Assembly: GCF_030816475.1 (NCBI RefSeq)
Contig: NZ_JAUSXF010000001.1
Span: 1,178,001-1,242,000, forward strand
Length of the DNA stretch: 64,000 nt
Direction: 5' to 3'
Origin: Arthrobacter pascens
GTDB lineage: Bacteria; Actinomycetota; Actinomycetes; Actinomycetales; Micrococcaceae
The notes below the pieces were generated by a model. It made no database searches and was not told where the DNA came from. It was given only the letters and a program-made list of their open reading frames with translations. Positions 33,021 to 42,752 of the stretch are shown piece after piece (the first letter of the stretch is position 1; every line of letters begins with the position of its first letter). Made by a program: the position numbers and the translations under genes.

Positions 33021-34529
33021 TCACTCCACAAGTTCGAAATGGACTTCCCTGGTGGCTATATCCGAGGAGATCAGCCGCACCCGGACCTTGGTGCCCGGCT
33101 CAAGATCACCCGCGCACCGGGCCGTGACCGCCGGTTCAGCAATCTGGATAATCCCGGATCCGCCGTTGCCGTTGGCGCCGTTCCTGCCGTTAGCGGTCCC
33201 GTTCCTGCCGTTGCCATTGCCGCCGCCATTATCCTTCTGCGGCTTGGACCCCGAGATGACTATCGCGTCGAATTCCTGCCCGATGTGGTTGACCAGCAGG
33301 GCGGCTTCGACGGTGTCCAGTGCCATGCGTTCCATCCGCGACGCGAGCTGGTCGGAGCCGGCCATGATCACCGGCAGCGATGGCAGCGCTTCCCTGGCCC
33401 AGCCTGGCGCGGGCCTGCCGTTGCTGAGCGCCTCACAGATCACCAGCACGAAGCGGTCCACCAGCCGACGGAGCGGAGCAGTGGTGTGCGCATAGGCAGC
33501 ACCGATGGCAGATTGGATGGCGTCCTCGGGGACGTCGCCGTCGAACGCCGTGTAGCTGGCGCCGCGGAACAGCATGCCTGCCGAATGGAGGATGGCCAGC
33601 TGGCGCGGGTCGAGGGGGTCCAGGGTTCGGAGATATTCACCGTAGCTGACCTCCCCGTCCCACGGCTTGCCGAGGGCCTCGGTCTGGATCCTGAAGTGGC
33701 CCAAGGAGCGTTCGTCGGGGGACGGCATGGTACGGAGGATCCCCACTTTTCCGTCCAGCATCAGCCTGGCGGCCGCCATCCCGGTCATGAGCGAAATCTG
33801 GGCATTCCAGTCCTCCACGGGAAGCTGGGGAGCGGCGGCAATGCGGTAGCCGCCGTCGGGCAGCTGGACAATCTCCTGTTCCGGCATGTTCAGGCTGGCT
33901 CCGCCGCGGGCACGCTCCAGGGCAACGCGCTTGAGTCCCACTTCTTTGAGGAGTTGCAGGACAGGGGTGGCTGTTCCGGCGTCGAGCTCCGCCTGGGCGC
34001 CTTTGTAGCTGAGCTTGGTGCGGCTTCGCATCCTGGCCCTCCGGACAGTCACGGAGGTGACCTCGGCGGCATCATCAAGCCGGAATTCCCAGACGAACGC
34101 AGAGCATAGCTGACCTGCGAGGAGGCTGCCGGCCTGCTCGCTGATGACTTCCGGATGCAGTGGGATCCGGCCATCCGGCGCGTAAAACGTCTGACCCCGG
34201 CGCCGGGTCTCGGCGTCCAGGGCGCCGCCGGGGACCACGAAGGAAGGAACGTCCGCGATGGCGTAAAGCACCTTGTAGCCCGTACCGTCGCGCTCGATGA
34301 ACAGCGCCTGGTCCAGATCGGTGGACGATTCGGGATCAATGGTGAGGAACTCTACGTCAGTCAGGTCGGAGGCCGGCATCCGGTGTGAAGCCACGGCCGC
34401 CTCAGCGTCGCGCACCGCCTCGTCGGGGTACGGTCCCGGCAGTTCCAGTTCCGTTCTCAGCGCGCCCAGCGCCTCCTCGAGCGCGTTGGTGTGCTCGTGG
34501 ACGTTAGGGGCCAGCCGATGATGTGACAC
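33021..34529 (-). CDS. RNB-domain 3'-5' exoribonuclease (RNase II/R-like)
   Basis: A 502-residue RNB protein. The catalytic motif TIDPESSTDLDQALFIERDG (about residues 66-85) has the clustered Asp residues that bind Mg2+; the RNB core runs to about 410. It lacks N-terminal cold-shock domains, making it shorter than E. coli RNase II. An Asn/Gly/Arg tract at residues 433-458 interrupts the C-terminal RNA-binding region before the last beta strands (GTKVRVRLISSDIATREVHFELVE). GTG start, predicted leaderless (TAACCT, 7 nt). Functionally close to the neighbouring RNA helicase. Confidence 0.88.
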   Translation of the reverse strand: MSHHRLAPNVHEHTNALEEALGALRTELELPGPYPDEAVRDAEAAVASHRMPASDLTDVEFLTIDPESSTDLDQALFIERDGTGYKVLYAIADVPSFVVPGGALDAETRRRGQTFYAPDGRIPLHPEVISEQAGSLLAGQLCSAFVWEFRLDDAAEVTSVTVRRARMRSRTKLSYKGAQAELDAGTATPVLQLLKEVGLKRVALERARGGASLNMPEQEIVQLPDGGYRIAAAPQLPVEDWNAQISLMTGMAAARLMLDGKVGILRTMPSPDERSLGHFRIQTEALGKPWDGEVSYGEYLRTLDPLDPRQLAILHSAGMLFRGASYTAFDGDVPEDAIQSAIGAAYAHTTAPLRRLVDRFVLVICEALSNGRPAPGWAREALPSLPVIMAGSDQLASRMERMALDTVEAALLVNHIGQEFDAIVISGSKPQKDNGGGNGNGRNGTANGRNGANGNGGSGIIQIAEPAVTARCAGDLEPGTKVRVRLISSDIATREVHFELVE

Positions 34530-34536
34530 GAAAATC

Positions 34537-34542
34537 AGGTTA
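34537..34542 (-). promoter_or_regulatory. -10 box, leaderless promoter of the RNB gene
   Basis: TAACCT on the minus strand, 7 nt before the GTG at 34529. Confidence 0.45.
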
Positions 34543-34607
34543 GCCCGATTTCCACAGTTAGTGCACGCTATCGCCCCGGCGGCCGTTCGAGGGAGGGCAC
34601 CAAGGCT

Positions 34608-35366
34608 TTAGGACATCCCGGCGTCAAGCGCGGCAAGCAGCGCTGAGGCCGCTTCTGCCGGATCCGGCGCCTCGGTGATGGCGCGGACCACCACCACCCG
34701 GCTGGCTCCGGCTTCCACCACCTGCTCCACGTTGCCCAGGTCAATGCCGCCGATGGCGAACCAGGGCACGGGTGCACCGCCGGGAGAGGATTCCGCTTTG
34801 GTTACCGTTCCGGCGGCGTACCTGACAAGGTCAAGTCCGACGGCGGCCCGGCCTGGTTTTGTTGGGGTGGCCCAGACAGGACCGACGCAGAAATAGTCCA
34901 GTCCCGCCGGGGCGGCCAGCATTGCGGCAGATGCCCCGATGGCGGCGTCGATCTGTTCCGTACTGTGAGTGGACAGGCCGATTTCCGCGTTCCCGTTCAG
35001 AAGGGTCCTGGCCGCCGGCAGCGGGAGATCCCTCTGACCGATATGGAACACGGGTGCCCCCGACAGGACAGCGATATCTGCCCGGTCATTCACCGCCCAC
35101 AGGCGCCCGTGGCGCTGGGCTGCCTCTTTCAGGACCGCGAGGAGTTCGAGCTCCTCGGCCGCTTCGATGGCCTTGTCCCTGAGCTGGATGATGTCCACAC
35201 CGCCGGCAAACGCAGAGTCGACAAACTCAGCAAAGTCGCCGCGCTCGCGCCGTGCGTCGGTGCAGAGGTAGAGGCGCGCACTGCCGAGGCCGCGGCCGCC
35301 GTCTTCACTGCCGGCCGCGTCGGAGCTGGTGGAGACGGCCGCGTGGTCAGAAAGGGCTGGGTTCAT
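34608..35366 (-). CDS. thiE: Thiamine-phosphate synthase
   Basis: A 252-residue TIM-barrel enzyme that joins the pyrimidine (HMP-PP) and thiazole phosphate moieties into thiamine phosphate. Motifs: [26 protein letters not shown], and [11 protein letters not shown]. The ATG at 35366 is chosen; an in-frame start 55 codons upstream would run through the riboswitch region. The first ~30 residues are Ala/Ser-rich and likely unstructured. TAGGGT ends 7 nt before the ATG, so the message has no leader and is not under the TPP riboswitch. Confidence 0.92.
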   Translation of the reverse strand: MNPALSDHAAVSTSSDAAGSEDGGRGLGSARLYLCTDARRERGDFAEFVDSAFAGGVDIIQLRDKAIEAAEELELLAVLKEAAQRHGRLWAVNDRADIAVLSGAPVFHIGQRDLPLPAARTLLNGNAEIGLSTHSTEQIDAAIGASAAMLAAPAGLDYFCVGPVWATPTKPGRAAVGLDLVRYAAGTVTKAESSPGGAPVPWFAIGGIDLGNVEQVVEAGASRVVVVRAITEAPDPAEAASALLAALDAGMS

Positions 35367-35373
35367 GCAAACC

Positions 35374-35379
35374 ACCCTA
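35374..35379 (-). promoter_or_regulatory. -10 box, leaderless promoter of thiE
   Basis: TAGGGT on the minus strand, 7 nt before the thiE ATG and only 7 bp from the opposing riboswitch promoter. Confidence 0.45.
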
Positions 35380-35386
35380 GTTCCTC

Positions 35387-35392
35387 TAAACT
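35387..35392 (+). promoter_or_regulatory. -10 box for the TPP riboswitch/thiOSG transcript
   Basis: TAAACT; an RNA start about 7 nt downstream (near 35399) would begin just before the riboswitch stem. Confidence 0.5.
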
Positions 35393-35398
35393 GGGCTG

Positions 35399-35498
35399 GT
35401 ACTGCGGGAGCCGCGGCGGCTGTCACAAAGCACCGGGCTGAGAGGGCGTCAGAGCCGACCGCTTGACCTGATCCGGCTAGTACCGGCGTAGGGAAGGA
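35399..35498 (+). promoter_or_regulatory. TPP riboswitch (THI element) upstream of thiO
   Basis: Conserved TPP-aptamer blocks in the right order: CTGAGA (35438-35443, pyrimidine-sensing arm), CTTGACCTGATCCGG (ACCTGATCCGG at 35466-35476, pyrophosphate arm), and CGTAGGGAAG (35487-35496). The 3' strand includes GGGAAGGAAA, which is also the thiO ribosome site, so the likely mode is translational: TPP binding hides the site. The exact P1 boundary is approximate. Confidence 0.93.
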
Positions 35499-35506
35499 AA
35501 CACGTC

Positions 35507-36813
35507 TTGCCCCCATCCCGGAGTCCCTCACCGGATTCTGCTTCGTCTCCCCGCATTTCAGGGCTGCTAAAAGCGGACGTGGCGGTGATCGGCGGCGGAG
35601 TCATCGGCCATGGCATCGCCTGGGAAGCGAGGCGTTCAGGACGTTCGGTGGTCCTCATCGACAACGCGCCAGGTTCCGGTGCGAGCTGGGCGGCCGCCGG
35701 CATGCTTGCGCCGGTCAGCGAGCTCCACTACCAGGAGCAGGACCTCCTGGAGCTCATGCTTGAATCCTCCGGCCTGTGGCCGGCCTTCGCCTCAGACCTT
35801 GCTGACGCATCGGGGCTGGACACAGGCTACCTCTCCACGTCCACTATCGCGGTGGCGGCCGACGCCGCTGACCGCAGGGTGCTCATGGACCTGCGGACCG
35901 TCCAGCAGGCCAACGGACTGACAGTGGAACCGCTCACGGTTCGTGAGGCCAGGGCCAGGGAGGGCCTGCTCAGCCCCGCGATATCCTGCGCACTGGACAT
36001 CCCCGCCGACCACCAGGTGGATCCGCGGAAGCTGGTGGCGTGCCTCCGGCAGGTGCTCGCTTCGCATGAGCCCGGATCCGGAACCGACGTCGAAGGAGCC
36101 CGGGATGGCTTCGCTGTCGAGGACCGGGCTACGTCCCTCCTCTGGCAGGACGGGCGGGTCAGCGGCGTGAGGCTCGCTCAAGGCGGGACGGTCCTGGCCC
36201 GCGAGACTGTGGTGGCCAACGGGCTGCAGGCTTCATCCCTGGAGGGCCTGCCGGAAGGGCTCCGGCTGCCGCTGCGCCCTGTCCATGGGGACATCCTCCG
36301 CCTCGCCGTTCCGCAGCATCTGCGCCCGCTGGTTACCTCCACCGTCCGCGGGCTGGTCCACGGTGTTCCCGTGTACATCGTTCCCCGGCAGGATGGCTCG
36401 GTGGTCATCGGAGCAAGCCAGCGTGAAGACGCACTGTCCGTCACGGGCGACGGCGCCGTCTCCGCTGGCGGGGTCTACCAGCTGCTGCGCGATGCCCAGG
36501 CGCTGGTACCCGCCGTCGCGGAGTTGGAACTGGTGGAAAGCACCGCCCGGGCACGTCCCGCCACGCCGGACAACGCACCGCTGCTTGGCCGGGCAAGGGT
36601 GCGCCCGCTTCAGGACAGCGGGGAAGATGTTGCGGGGCTGATCATCGCCACCGGGTTCTTCCGTCATGGCGTCCTGCTCACCCCCGCTGCGGCGGCTATC
36701 TGCAGGTCCCTCATGGATGGCGCCGAGGACCGCCGCTGGCAGGCTTTCAGCCCCGCCAGGTTTTCCGGCACGCCCCTGGCCGGCCGCAACCCTGACCCAC
36801 AAAAGGAAACAGC

Positions 36814-36817
<4 letters not shown>
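35507..36817 (+). CDS. thiO: Glycine oxidase ThiO
   Basis: A 436-residue FAD-dependent amine oxidase that oxidises glycine to the iminoglycine used in thiazole synthesis. FAD motif [19 protein letters not shown] at about 28-46; substrate and C-terminal DAO segments include [17 protein letters not shown] and [19 protein letters not shown] start at 35507, just after the riboswitch. The first ~20 residues are extra compared with the FAD domain. The stop overlaps the thiS ATG. Confidence 0.92.
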
Positions 36818-37871
<1,054 letters not shown>

Positions 37872-37934
37872 ACCGGCATCCAGCCGCCGCGGCCGCCAGG
37901 ACCGGGCTCACCGCGACGAGCCAAGGAGTCAGCA

Positions 37935-38603
37935 GTGGCCGGCAAGGAAGACATTCTCACCAGGGCGCGGATCGACGAGGCCCTGGACGGACTCCCGGAC
38001 TGGCGGTACCGCCTGGGCGGACTGGTCACTGCCTACAAAGCGCCGACGGCGGCCGCCGCGCTGGAGCTGATCGCCGCCGTCGGGCGCCTCGCTGAGGAGC
38101 AGAACCACCATCCGGACCTGGACTGGCGGTATAACCGTGTCTTCATCCGGTTTACCTCCCACGACGCCGGCGGTGAAGTCACAGAGCGCGACACCAGGGC
38201 GGCAGCCGCGGTCAGCGCGGCTGCCTCAGCGGCCGGGGCAGCGGCTGAACCGGGCCTGTACAGGACGGTTGAACTGGCGATCGATACCGCGGAGGCCGCA
38301 GCGATCTCGGAAGTATGGCGCGTTGCCCTCGGGTATAAGCGGGTTGAGGGCGGAAACGATCTGGTGGATCCGTTCGGGCGCGGGCCCAATGTCTGGTTCC
38401 AGGAAACACCGACGCCCAACAGCAGCCGCATCCATGTGGACGTGCACTGGAGCAAAGCCGAATCCGGACCTGTCCTGGAGAAGACGGCTGCGACCGGCGC
38501 GTCAATGAACCGTGACCACGCACCCGACTGGGTGGTGGTCACGGATGTCCAAGGGAACCGATTGTGCCTGTGCACTGAGGAAGGCTATGACCCTGAGGCC
38601 TAG
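37935..38603 (+). CDS. Pterin-4a-carbinolamine dehydratase fused to a glyoxalase-like domain
   Basis: A 222-residue two-domain protein. Residues 1-95 match 4a-hydroxytetrahydrobiopterin dehydratase: LDGLPDWRYRLGGLVTAYKA and the catalytic His pair in EEQNHHPDLDWRYN. Residues about 115-220 resemble a VOC/glyoxalase-like domain (WRVALGYKR...PFGRGPNVWFQETP...RIHVDVHW). The joined form is known in actinobacteria; its role is unclear because such species usually lack a matching hydroxylase. GTG start with AAGGAG upstream. It follows thiG by 63 bp and may be cotranscribed. Confidence 0.8.
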   Translation: MAGKEDILTRARIDEALDGLPDWRYRLGGLVTAYKAPTAAAALELIAAVGRLAEEQNHHPDLDWRYNRVFIRFTSHDAGGEVTERDTRAAAAVSAAASAAGAAAEPGLYRTVELAIDTAEAAAISEVWRVALGYKRVEGGNDLVDPFGRGPNVWFQETPTPNSSRIHVDVHWSKAESGPVLEKTAATGASMNRDHAPDWVVVTDVQGNRLCLCTEEGYDPEA

Positions 38604-38612
38604 GCCCCCGCG

Positions 38613-38915
38613 CTAAAGCTTGAGCGCTGCAGTCAGCCGCATGGTGTCGTAACGGGCCCGGGTCCGGCCCAGGTAGGCAACCGCCGCGATGGCCGCGGCG
38701 GTTCCCAGCGCCGTGGGCAGGACCCACGGGATCCAGGTCAGGCCCGGCTGGTACCCAAAGCCCGCCGCCATGAAAATGATCCAGCTCAGTGCGGCCACCG
38801 CGACTGCAACGCCTGCGGGCAGGCCCATGCCGTATTTGGCATGCCGCTTGTCATTGGCCCAGACAATAAAGCCGGCGGCTGTGGTCACCAGGACAACGAT
38901 GGTCAATGAAAGCAT
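38613..38915 (-). CDS. Small membrane protein, three helices
   Basis: A 100-residue protein of no known family with three hydrophobic helices (LTIVVLVTTAAGFIVWA, VAVAVAALSWIIFMAAGFG, and a segment near LPTALGTAAAIAAVAYLG) and a basic C-terminus. GAGGAGATCCC is a good ribosome site. Follows the DUF3107 gene, 39 nt after its stop, on the same strand. Function unknown. Confidence 0.65.
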   Translation of the reverse strand: MLSLTIVVLVTTAAGFIVWANDKRHAKYGMGLPAGVAVAVAALSWIIFMAAGFGYQPGLTWIPWVLPTALGTAAAIAAVAYLGRTRARYDTMRLTAALKL

Positions 38916-38954
38916 GGGATCTCCTCAGGATGCGGCCGGAGCCCGGCACAGGGG

Positions 38955-39179
38955 TCAGAACTGGCCGAAACCAACGCGGCGGGCCTCTTCGGCACCGATC
39001 TCGACGTAGCCCAGCGCGTTGCCGGGAACGATGATCACGCGTCCCTTGTCATCCTTCAGGCGCAGTTCGCTGCCCTTGGTAAGGGCCTCCTGGACAATCT
39101 TGGCGACCGCATCAGCATCCTCATCCGACTCAAGCACAATTTCGCGGCCAATGTTCTGAACGCCGATCTTAATTTCCAA
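38955..39179 (-). CDS. DUF3107 domain protein
   Basis: A 74-residue actinobacteria-specific protein (Rv3208A/TB9.4-like): EIKIGVQNIGREIVLESDEDADAVAKIV and ending in GAEEARRVGFGQF. Function unknown. TTG start at 39179 with GGGAGG 8 nt upstream. Its place next to a TetR gene, with moeZ divergent, matches the mycobacterial order as I recall it. Confidence 0.85.
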   Translation of the reverse strand: MEIKIGVQNIGREIVLESDEDADAVAKIVQEALTKGSELRLKDDKGRVIIVPGNALGYVEIGAEEARRVGFGQF

Positions 39180-39231
39180 AGCGGGGCCTCCCAGCCAATC
39201 AAAGTTTCGATGATGATGTCTTATTTGTAGT

Positions 39232-39897
39232 CTAGGTTTCCTTGGGGAAGCGAGAGATTCCGCGCCAAGCTAAACGGTAGATGAGGTCACTTGCCACATC
39301 GAGGTCAAGGTTCCCGTCCGTTTCCAGCCAGTAACGTGCGCTGACCTGTGCCATTCCGGCCAGCCCCCGCCCCAGGAGCTGTGCTTCCATGTGCGGCAGT
39401 TTGGTGTCCTCGGCGATGACCCGGGCAACGGCGTCGGCGAAGGTCCTGTTGAAGGTTTCCAGCCGGGAACTGACATCTGGATCGTTGATGAGGTCGGATT
39501 CGAAGACCAGCCGGTGCGCCTGGTCATCGCTGGCGATGAACCGGTAATAGGCCCGCATGACTGCCTGGACCCGTTCATCGTTGTCGGTGGTGGAGCCGAG
39601 GGCGCCGAGCATCAGTTCCGTCAGGGCCGTGAGATGGCTGTCCAGCAGGGCAAGGTACAGTTCGCGTTTCGACGGGAAATGCTGGTAAAGCACCGGCTTG
39701 CTGACATGTGCCGTCTCGGCGATCTCGTCCATCGCTGCGCCGTGGTACCCGTTGGCGACGAAGACTTCCTGCGCAGCCGCAAGAAGCTGCGCCCGGCGTT
39801 CGTCGCGGGGGAGCCTGGCGGACCGCTGGCCCGACGTGCGCTGGGGGGAAGTGGGTTCGCCGCCGGACGCCCGGTCAGTCCGTGCTTCATGGACCAC
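39232..39897 (-). CDS. TetR/AcrR-family transcriptional regulator (Rv3208-like position)
   Basis: A 221-residue regulator: helix-turn-helix at about residues 30-75 (RRAQLLAAAQEVFVANGYHGAAMDEIAETAHVSKPVLYQHFPSK), followed by a helical effector domain. GTG start with AGTAGGA upstream. The 85-bp gap to divergent moeZ contains a GC-rich palindrome that could be its operator. Effector unknown. Confidence 0.88.
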   Translation of the reverse strand: MVHEARTDRASGGEPTSPQRTSGQRSARLPRDERRAQLLAAAQEVFVANGYHGAAMDEIAETAHVSKPVLYQHFPSKRELYLALLDSHLTALTELMLGALGSTTDNDERVQAVMRAYYRFIASDDQAHRLVFESDLINDPDVSSRLETFNRTFADAVARVIAEDTKLPHMEAQLLGRGLAGMAQVSARYWLETDGNLDLDVASDLIYRLAWRGISRFPKET

Positions 39898-39937
39898 AGT
39901 TTGTCCTACTTTCCATTGCAGTTACTTCCACTTTACT

Positions 39938-39957
39938 GCGCGGTAATATGACCGCGC
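39938..39957. promoter_or_regulatory. Candidate TetR operator
   Basis: GCGCGGT-AATATG-ACCGCGC, a perfect 7-bp inverted repeat with a 6-nt A/T spacer, overlapping TTACTGCGCGGTAA. It lies between the TetR start (39897) and the moeZ start (39983). Confidence 0.5.
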
Positions 39958-39982
39958 GGGATCTCGGGGCCTACATTGAAGT

Positions 39983-41182
39983 ATGGCTTCGACATTCACC
40001 GCAAATGCTTCGTCCGTTTCGCTTGAACCGCTGGTGGAGCCCGCGGGCGATCTGACCCCGGCGGAGGTGGAACGCTATTCGCGGCACCTCATCATTCCGG
40101 AGATCGGCGCCGTGGGGCAGCGACGGCTCAGGAATGCCAAAGTCCTGGTCATCGGAGCCGGGGGGCTGGGGTCCCCTGCGCTGCTGTACCTTGCCGCGGC
40201 GGGCGTCGGCACACTGGGAATCATCGACGACGACGCCGTGGACCTCAGCAACCTGCAGCGCCAGGTCATCCACGGCATCGCTGACGTCGGACGACCCAAG
40301 ATCGACTCCGCCCGGGATGCCATCGCCGGGCTGAACCCGCTGGTGGACGTCCGGCTGCATAACGTCCGGCTGGACGCCTCCAACGCCTTGGAACTTTTCG
40401 CCGAATACGACCTCATCCTGGACGGCGCTGACAACTTCGCCACGCGCTACCTGGTCAACGACGCCGCCGCCATCCTGGGCAAGCCGTACGTCTGGGGCTC
40501 GATCTTCCGCTTCGACGGCCAGGTCAGCGTATTCTGGGAAAAGCACGGGCCGACCTACCGCGACCTCTATCCGGAGGCCCCGCCGGCAGGGTCAGTGCCC
40601 TCCTGCGGCGAGGGCGGCGTGTTCGGCATGCTGTGTGCAGCCGTGGGCTCGCTCATGGTGACCGAGGCCGTCAAACTGATCACCGGCGTCGGGCGTTCCC
40701 TCCTTGGCCGGGTGGCACTGTTTGATGCGCTGGGCGGCAGCTGGCGCGAAATTCGGGTCTCCAAGGATCCGGCGGCGGAACCCATCACCGAGCTGACCGA
40801 CTACGACGCCTTCTGCGGAATTGTCCCCGCCGCGTCCGCCGATACCGAACACACAGTGACGGCGACACAGCTGGCCACCATGCTGGCGTCGCGGAAGGCC
40901 GGACTGAAGGACTTTGACCTGATAGATGTCCGGGAACCGGGTGAACACGACATCGTCAGCATCGAGGGTTCGCTGCTGATCCCGCAGGGAAGAATATTGG
41001 CGGGGGAGGCCTGGAGCGAGCTTCCGCAGGACAGGGACATCGTCTTCCACTGCAAAGCCGGGACCCGGTCAGCCAACGTGCTTGAAGCGGCACGGAAGGC
41101 CGGCTACCAGAGGGTCAGTCATCTCGACGGCGGAATCCTGGCCTGGGTGCGCGACGTGGAGCCGGGAAAGCCCGTCTACTGA
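39983..41182 (+). CDS. moeZ: Adenylyltransferase/sulfurtransferase MoeZ
   Basis: A 399-residue two-domain protein. The N-terminal ThiF/MoeB E1-like domain has VIGAGGLGSPALLYLAAAGVG and the nucleotide-binding DLSNLQRQ segment; the C-terminal rhodanese domain has active-site C357 in FHCKAGTRSANV. It adenylates and then sulfurates C-terminal Gly-Gly carriers such as MoaD, CysO and probably ThiS. No good ribosome site; TACATT lies 5 nt upstream (39972-39977), so the message may be leaderless. A nearby link to ThiS is inference. Confidence 0.92.
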   Translation: MASTFTANASSVSLEPLVEPAGDLTPAEVERYSRHLIIPEIGAVGQRRLRNAKVLVIGAGGLGSPALLYLAAAGVGTLGIIDDDAVDLSNLQRQVIHGIADVGRPKIDSARDAIAGLNPLVDVRLHNVRLDASNALELFAEYDLILDGADNFATRYLVNDAAAILGKPYVWGSIFRFDGQVSVFWEKHGPTYRDLYPEAPPAGSVPSCGEGGVFGMLCAAVGSLMVTEAVKLITGVGRSLLGRVALFDALGGSWREIRVSKDPAAEPITELTDYDAFCGIVPAASADTEHTVTATQLATMLASRKAGLKDFDLIDVREPGEHDIVSIEGSLLIPQGRILAGEAWSELPQDRDIVFHCKAGTRSANVLEAARKAGYQRVSHLDGGILAWVRDVEPGKPVY

Positions 41183-41198
41183 CCAGAGCCCGTCAGCA

Positions 41199-41269
41199 AC
41201 GCTCTCTCACTTTTCGCACCAATTTGAACGACGCTCTCTCACTTCCGTGAAGGAAGTGAGAGAGCGTCG
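41199..41269. repeat. Direct and inverted CGCTCTCTCACTT repeats; 18-bp hairpin
   Basis: ACGCTCTCTCACTT occurs at 41200-41213 and again at 41231-41244; the second copy forms a perfect 18-bp inverted repeat (41229-41246 with 41252-41269, 5-nt loop). It fills the gap between convergent moeZ and hemA. Either a terminator or a member of a dispersed palindrome family. Confidence 0.7.
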
Positions 41270-41277
41270 CCGGGGGG

Positions 41278-42594
41278 TCAGGCGCTTTCAAATCTTTGGT
41301 CAACCGGGCACTCGGCCTGCGTTGCAGGAGTGGCAGCGGGCTGCTCGACGGTGATTCCGTACAGCGTCTCCAGGGCAGCCACGTAGTCGTCCTGCTGCCC
41401 GTTGGAGGCAAGTTCGCGTGCGCGCACCGTGGGGACGTGCAGCAACTGCTTGACCATTCGGCGGAGCGCGAACTCAACTTCCTCGGCAGCGGCCGTGCAT
41501 CCGTGGCGGGCCCGGACCTTTTCCATTTCCGCGTCCAGGACGCTCATGGTGTGCCTGCGCAGGGCAACAATGGCTGAATCCACCGAGCGGACCTCGCGTT
41601 CCTGTTCAAAGGCCCTGGCGGCGCCATTGACGATGTCGCTGGCCTGGGCCAGGGACTCGGCCTGCTCCTGGGGAGCGGCGAGGCGTACGGATTCGAGCGT
41701 GAGCAGCTCGACGCCGTCGAGCTCCCCGACCTCGGGGTCGAAATCGTGGGTGAGCGCGAGGTCAATGGCGATCAGTGGCTGCGGGGACTCCGCGCGGACC
41801 TCCGCAAGCTCGTCGGCCTCGACCCGGGTGTCCGAGCCGCTGCAGCCGATCATGACATCGGCCGCCGCCACAGCCGGTCGAAGTGATTCACTGTCCAGGG
41901 CCGTCCCGCCGCGAGTGGCGACAAAGCCCTCCGCACGCCCTGAAGAGGAGAACACGGAGATGTCGGTGCAGCCGCGTTCCCGAAGCAGGGCCATGGTGGC
42001 GCCCGCGTAGGCGCCGGTGCCGAACACCACGACTTTCTTGGTTGTCCAGTCCGCGTTCTCTGACAGATCCGTGGCCAGGTCCAGGGCCACCGACACGATG
42101 GACAGCCCCCGGGAGCCGAGGGCGGTCTGGGCACCGACGTCCTTTGCCGTTTTGGAGGCGGCCTGGAAGAGCCGGACGAGGCCGGAGCTGGCCGTACCTT
42201 CATGCTGCGCCGTGATGAGGGCACGCCGCACCTGGCCGGCTATTTCGCGTTCGCCGACGACGGCGGAGTCGAGTCCGGCGCTGACGGCGAAAAGATGCTG
42301 GCTGACTTCGGGCCCGGTCCGGGTGCCGAAGGATCGTGACACGAGTTGTTCGTTGAGGCCGCTCAGTTCGCTGATCTGCGAGACAAGGGCGGCGCGGGCT
42401 GCCTCCACGTCATCGGCATGGGGCGCTTCGCCGTAGATTTCGTACCTGTTGCAGGTGGCAAGCACCACCGCACCCGTCACTGCCGGCGATCCGGAGAGGG
42501 CGGATGTGGCGACCCCGGAAGCACCGTTGCTCAGTTGAGCAACGGTCTCAAGATCGATGTCGGCGTGTGTAGCCACCAATGAAAAAAGAACCAC
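41278..42594 (-). CDS. hemA: Glutamyl-tRNA reductase
   Basis: A 438-residue enzyme making glutamate-1-semialdehyde from glutamyl-tRNA, the committed step of heme synthesis. Catalytic C48 lies in [16 protein letters not shown]-binding ([17 protein letters not shown]) and dimerisation domains follow. The GTG at 42594 (protein [12 protein letters not shown]) is used; an upstream start at 42801 would run through the hemE promoter. Divergent from hemE, with TATGAT 9 nt upstream on the minus strand. Confidence 0.93.
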   Translation of the reverse strand: MVLFSLVATHADIDLETVAQLSNGASGVATSALSGSPAVTGAVVLATCNRYEIYGEAPHADDVEAARAALVSQISELSGLNEQLVSRSFGTRTGPEVSQHLFAVSAGLDSAVVGEREIAGQVRRALITAQHEGTASSGLVRLFQAASKTAKDVGAQTALGSRGLSIVSVALDLATDLSENADWTTKKVVVFGTGAYAGATMALLRERGCTDISVFSSSGRAEGFVATRGGTALDSESLRPAVAAADVMIGCSGSDTRVEADELAEVRAESPQPLIAIDLALTHDFDPEVGELDGVELLTLESVRLAAPQEQAESLAQASDIVNGAARAFEQEREVRSVDSAIVALRRHTMSVLDAEMEKVRARHGCTAAAEEVEFALRRMVKQLLHVPTVRARELASNGQQDDYVAALETLYGITVEQPAATPATQAECPVDQRFESA

Positions 42595-42739
42595 AGCACC
42601 ACAATCATAGCTTTTTCGTGTCTCGGTAGAACAACCTGCGTGACCGCGACCCGGACCACGGTGCCGTGATTCCTGACACGTGACCGGCAGGGCGGATGCG
42701 GATGACAGGCTGTCGTTATCTTTTACAGCCGATTTTGGG

Positions 42740-42745
42740 CACAAT
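42740..42745 (+). promoter_or_regulatory. Weak -10 box of hemE
   Basis: CACAAT, 7 nt before the ATG at 42753 (first base off from TANNNT). Confidence 0.3.
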
Positions 42746-42752
42746 CGAAGGC

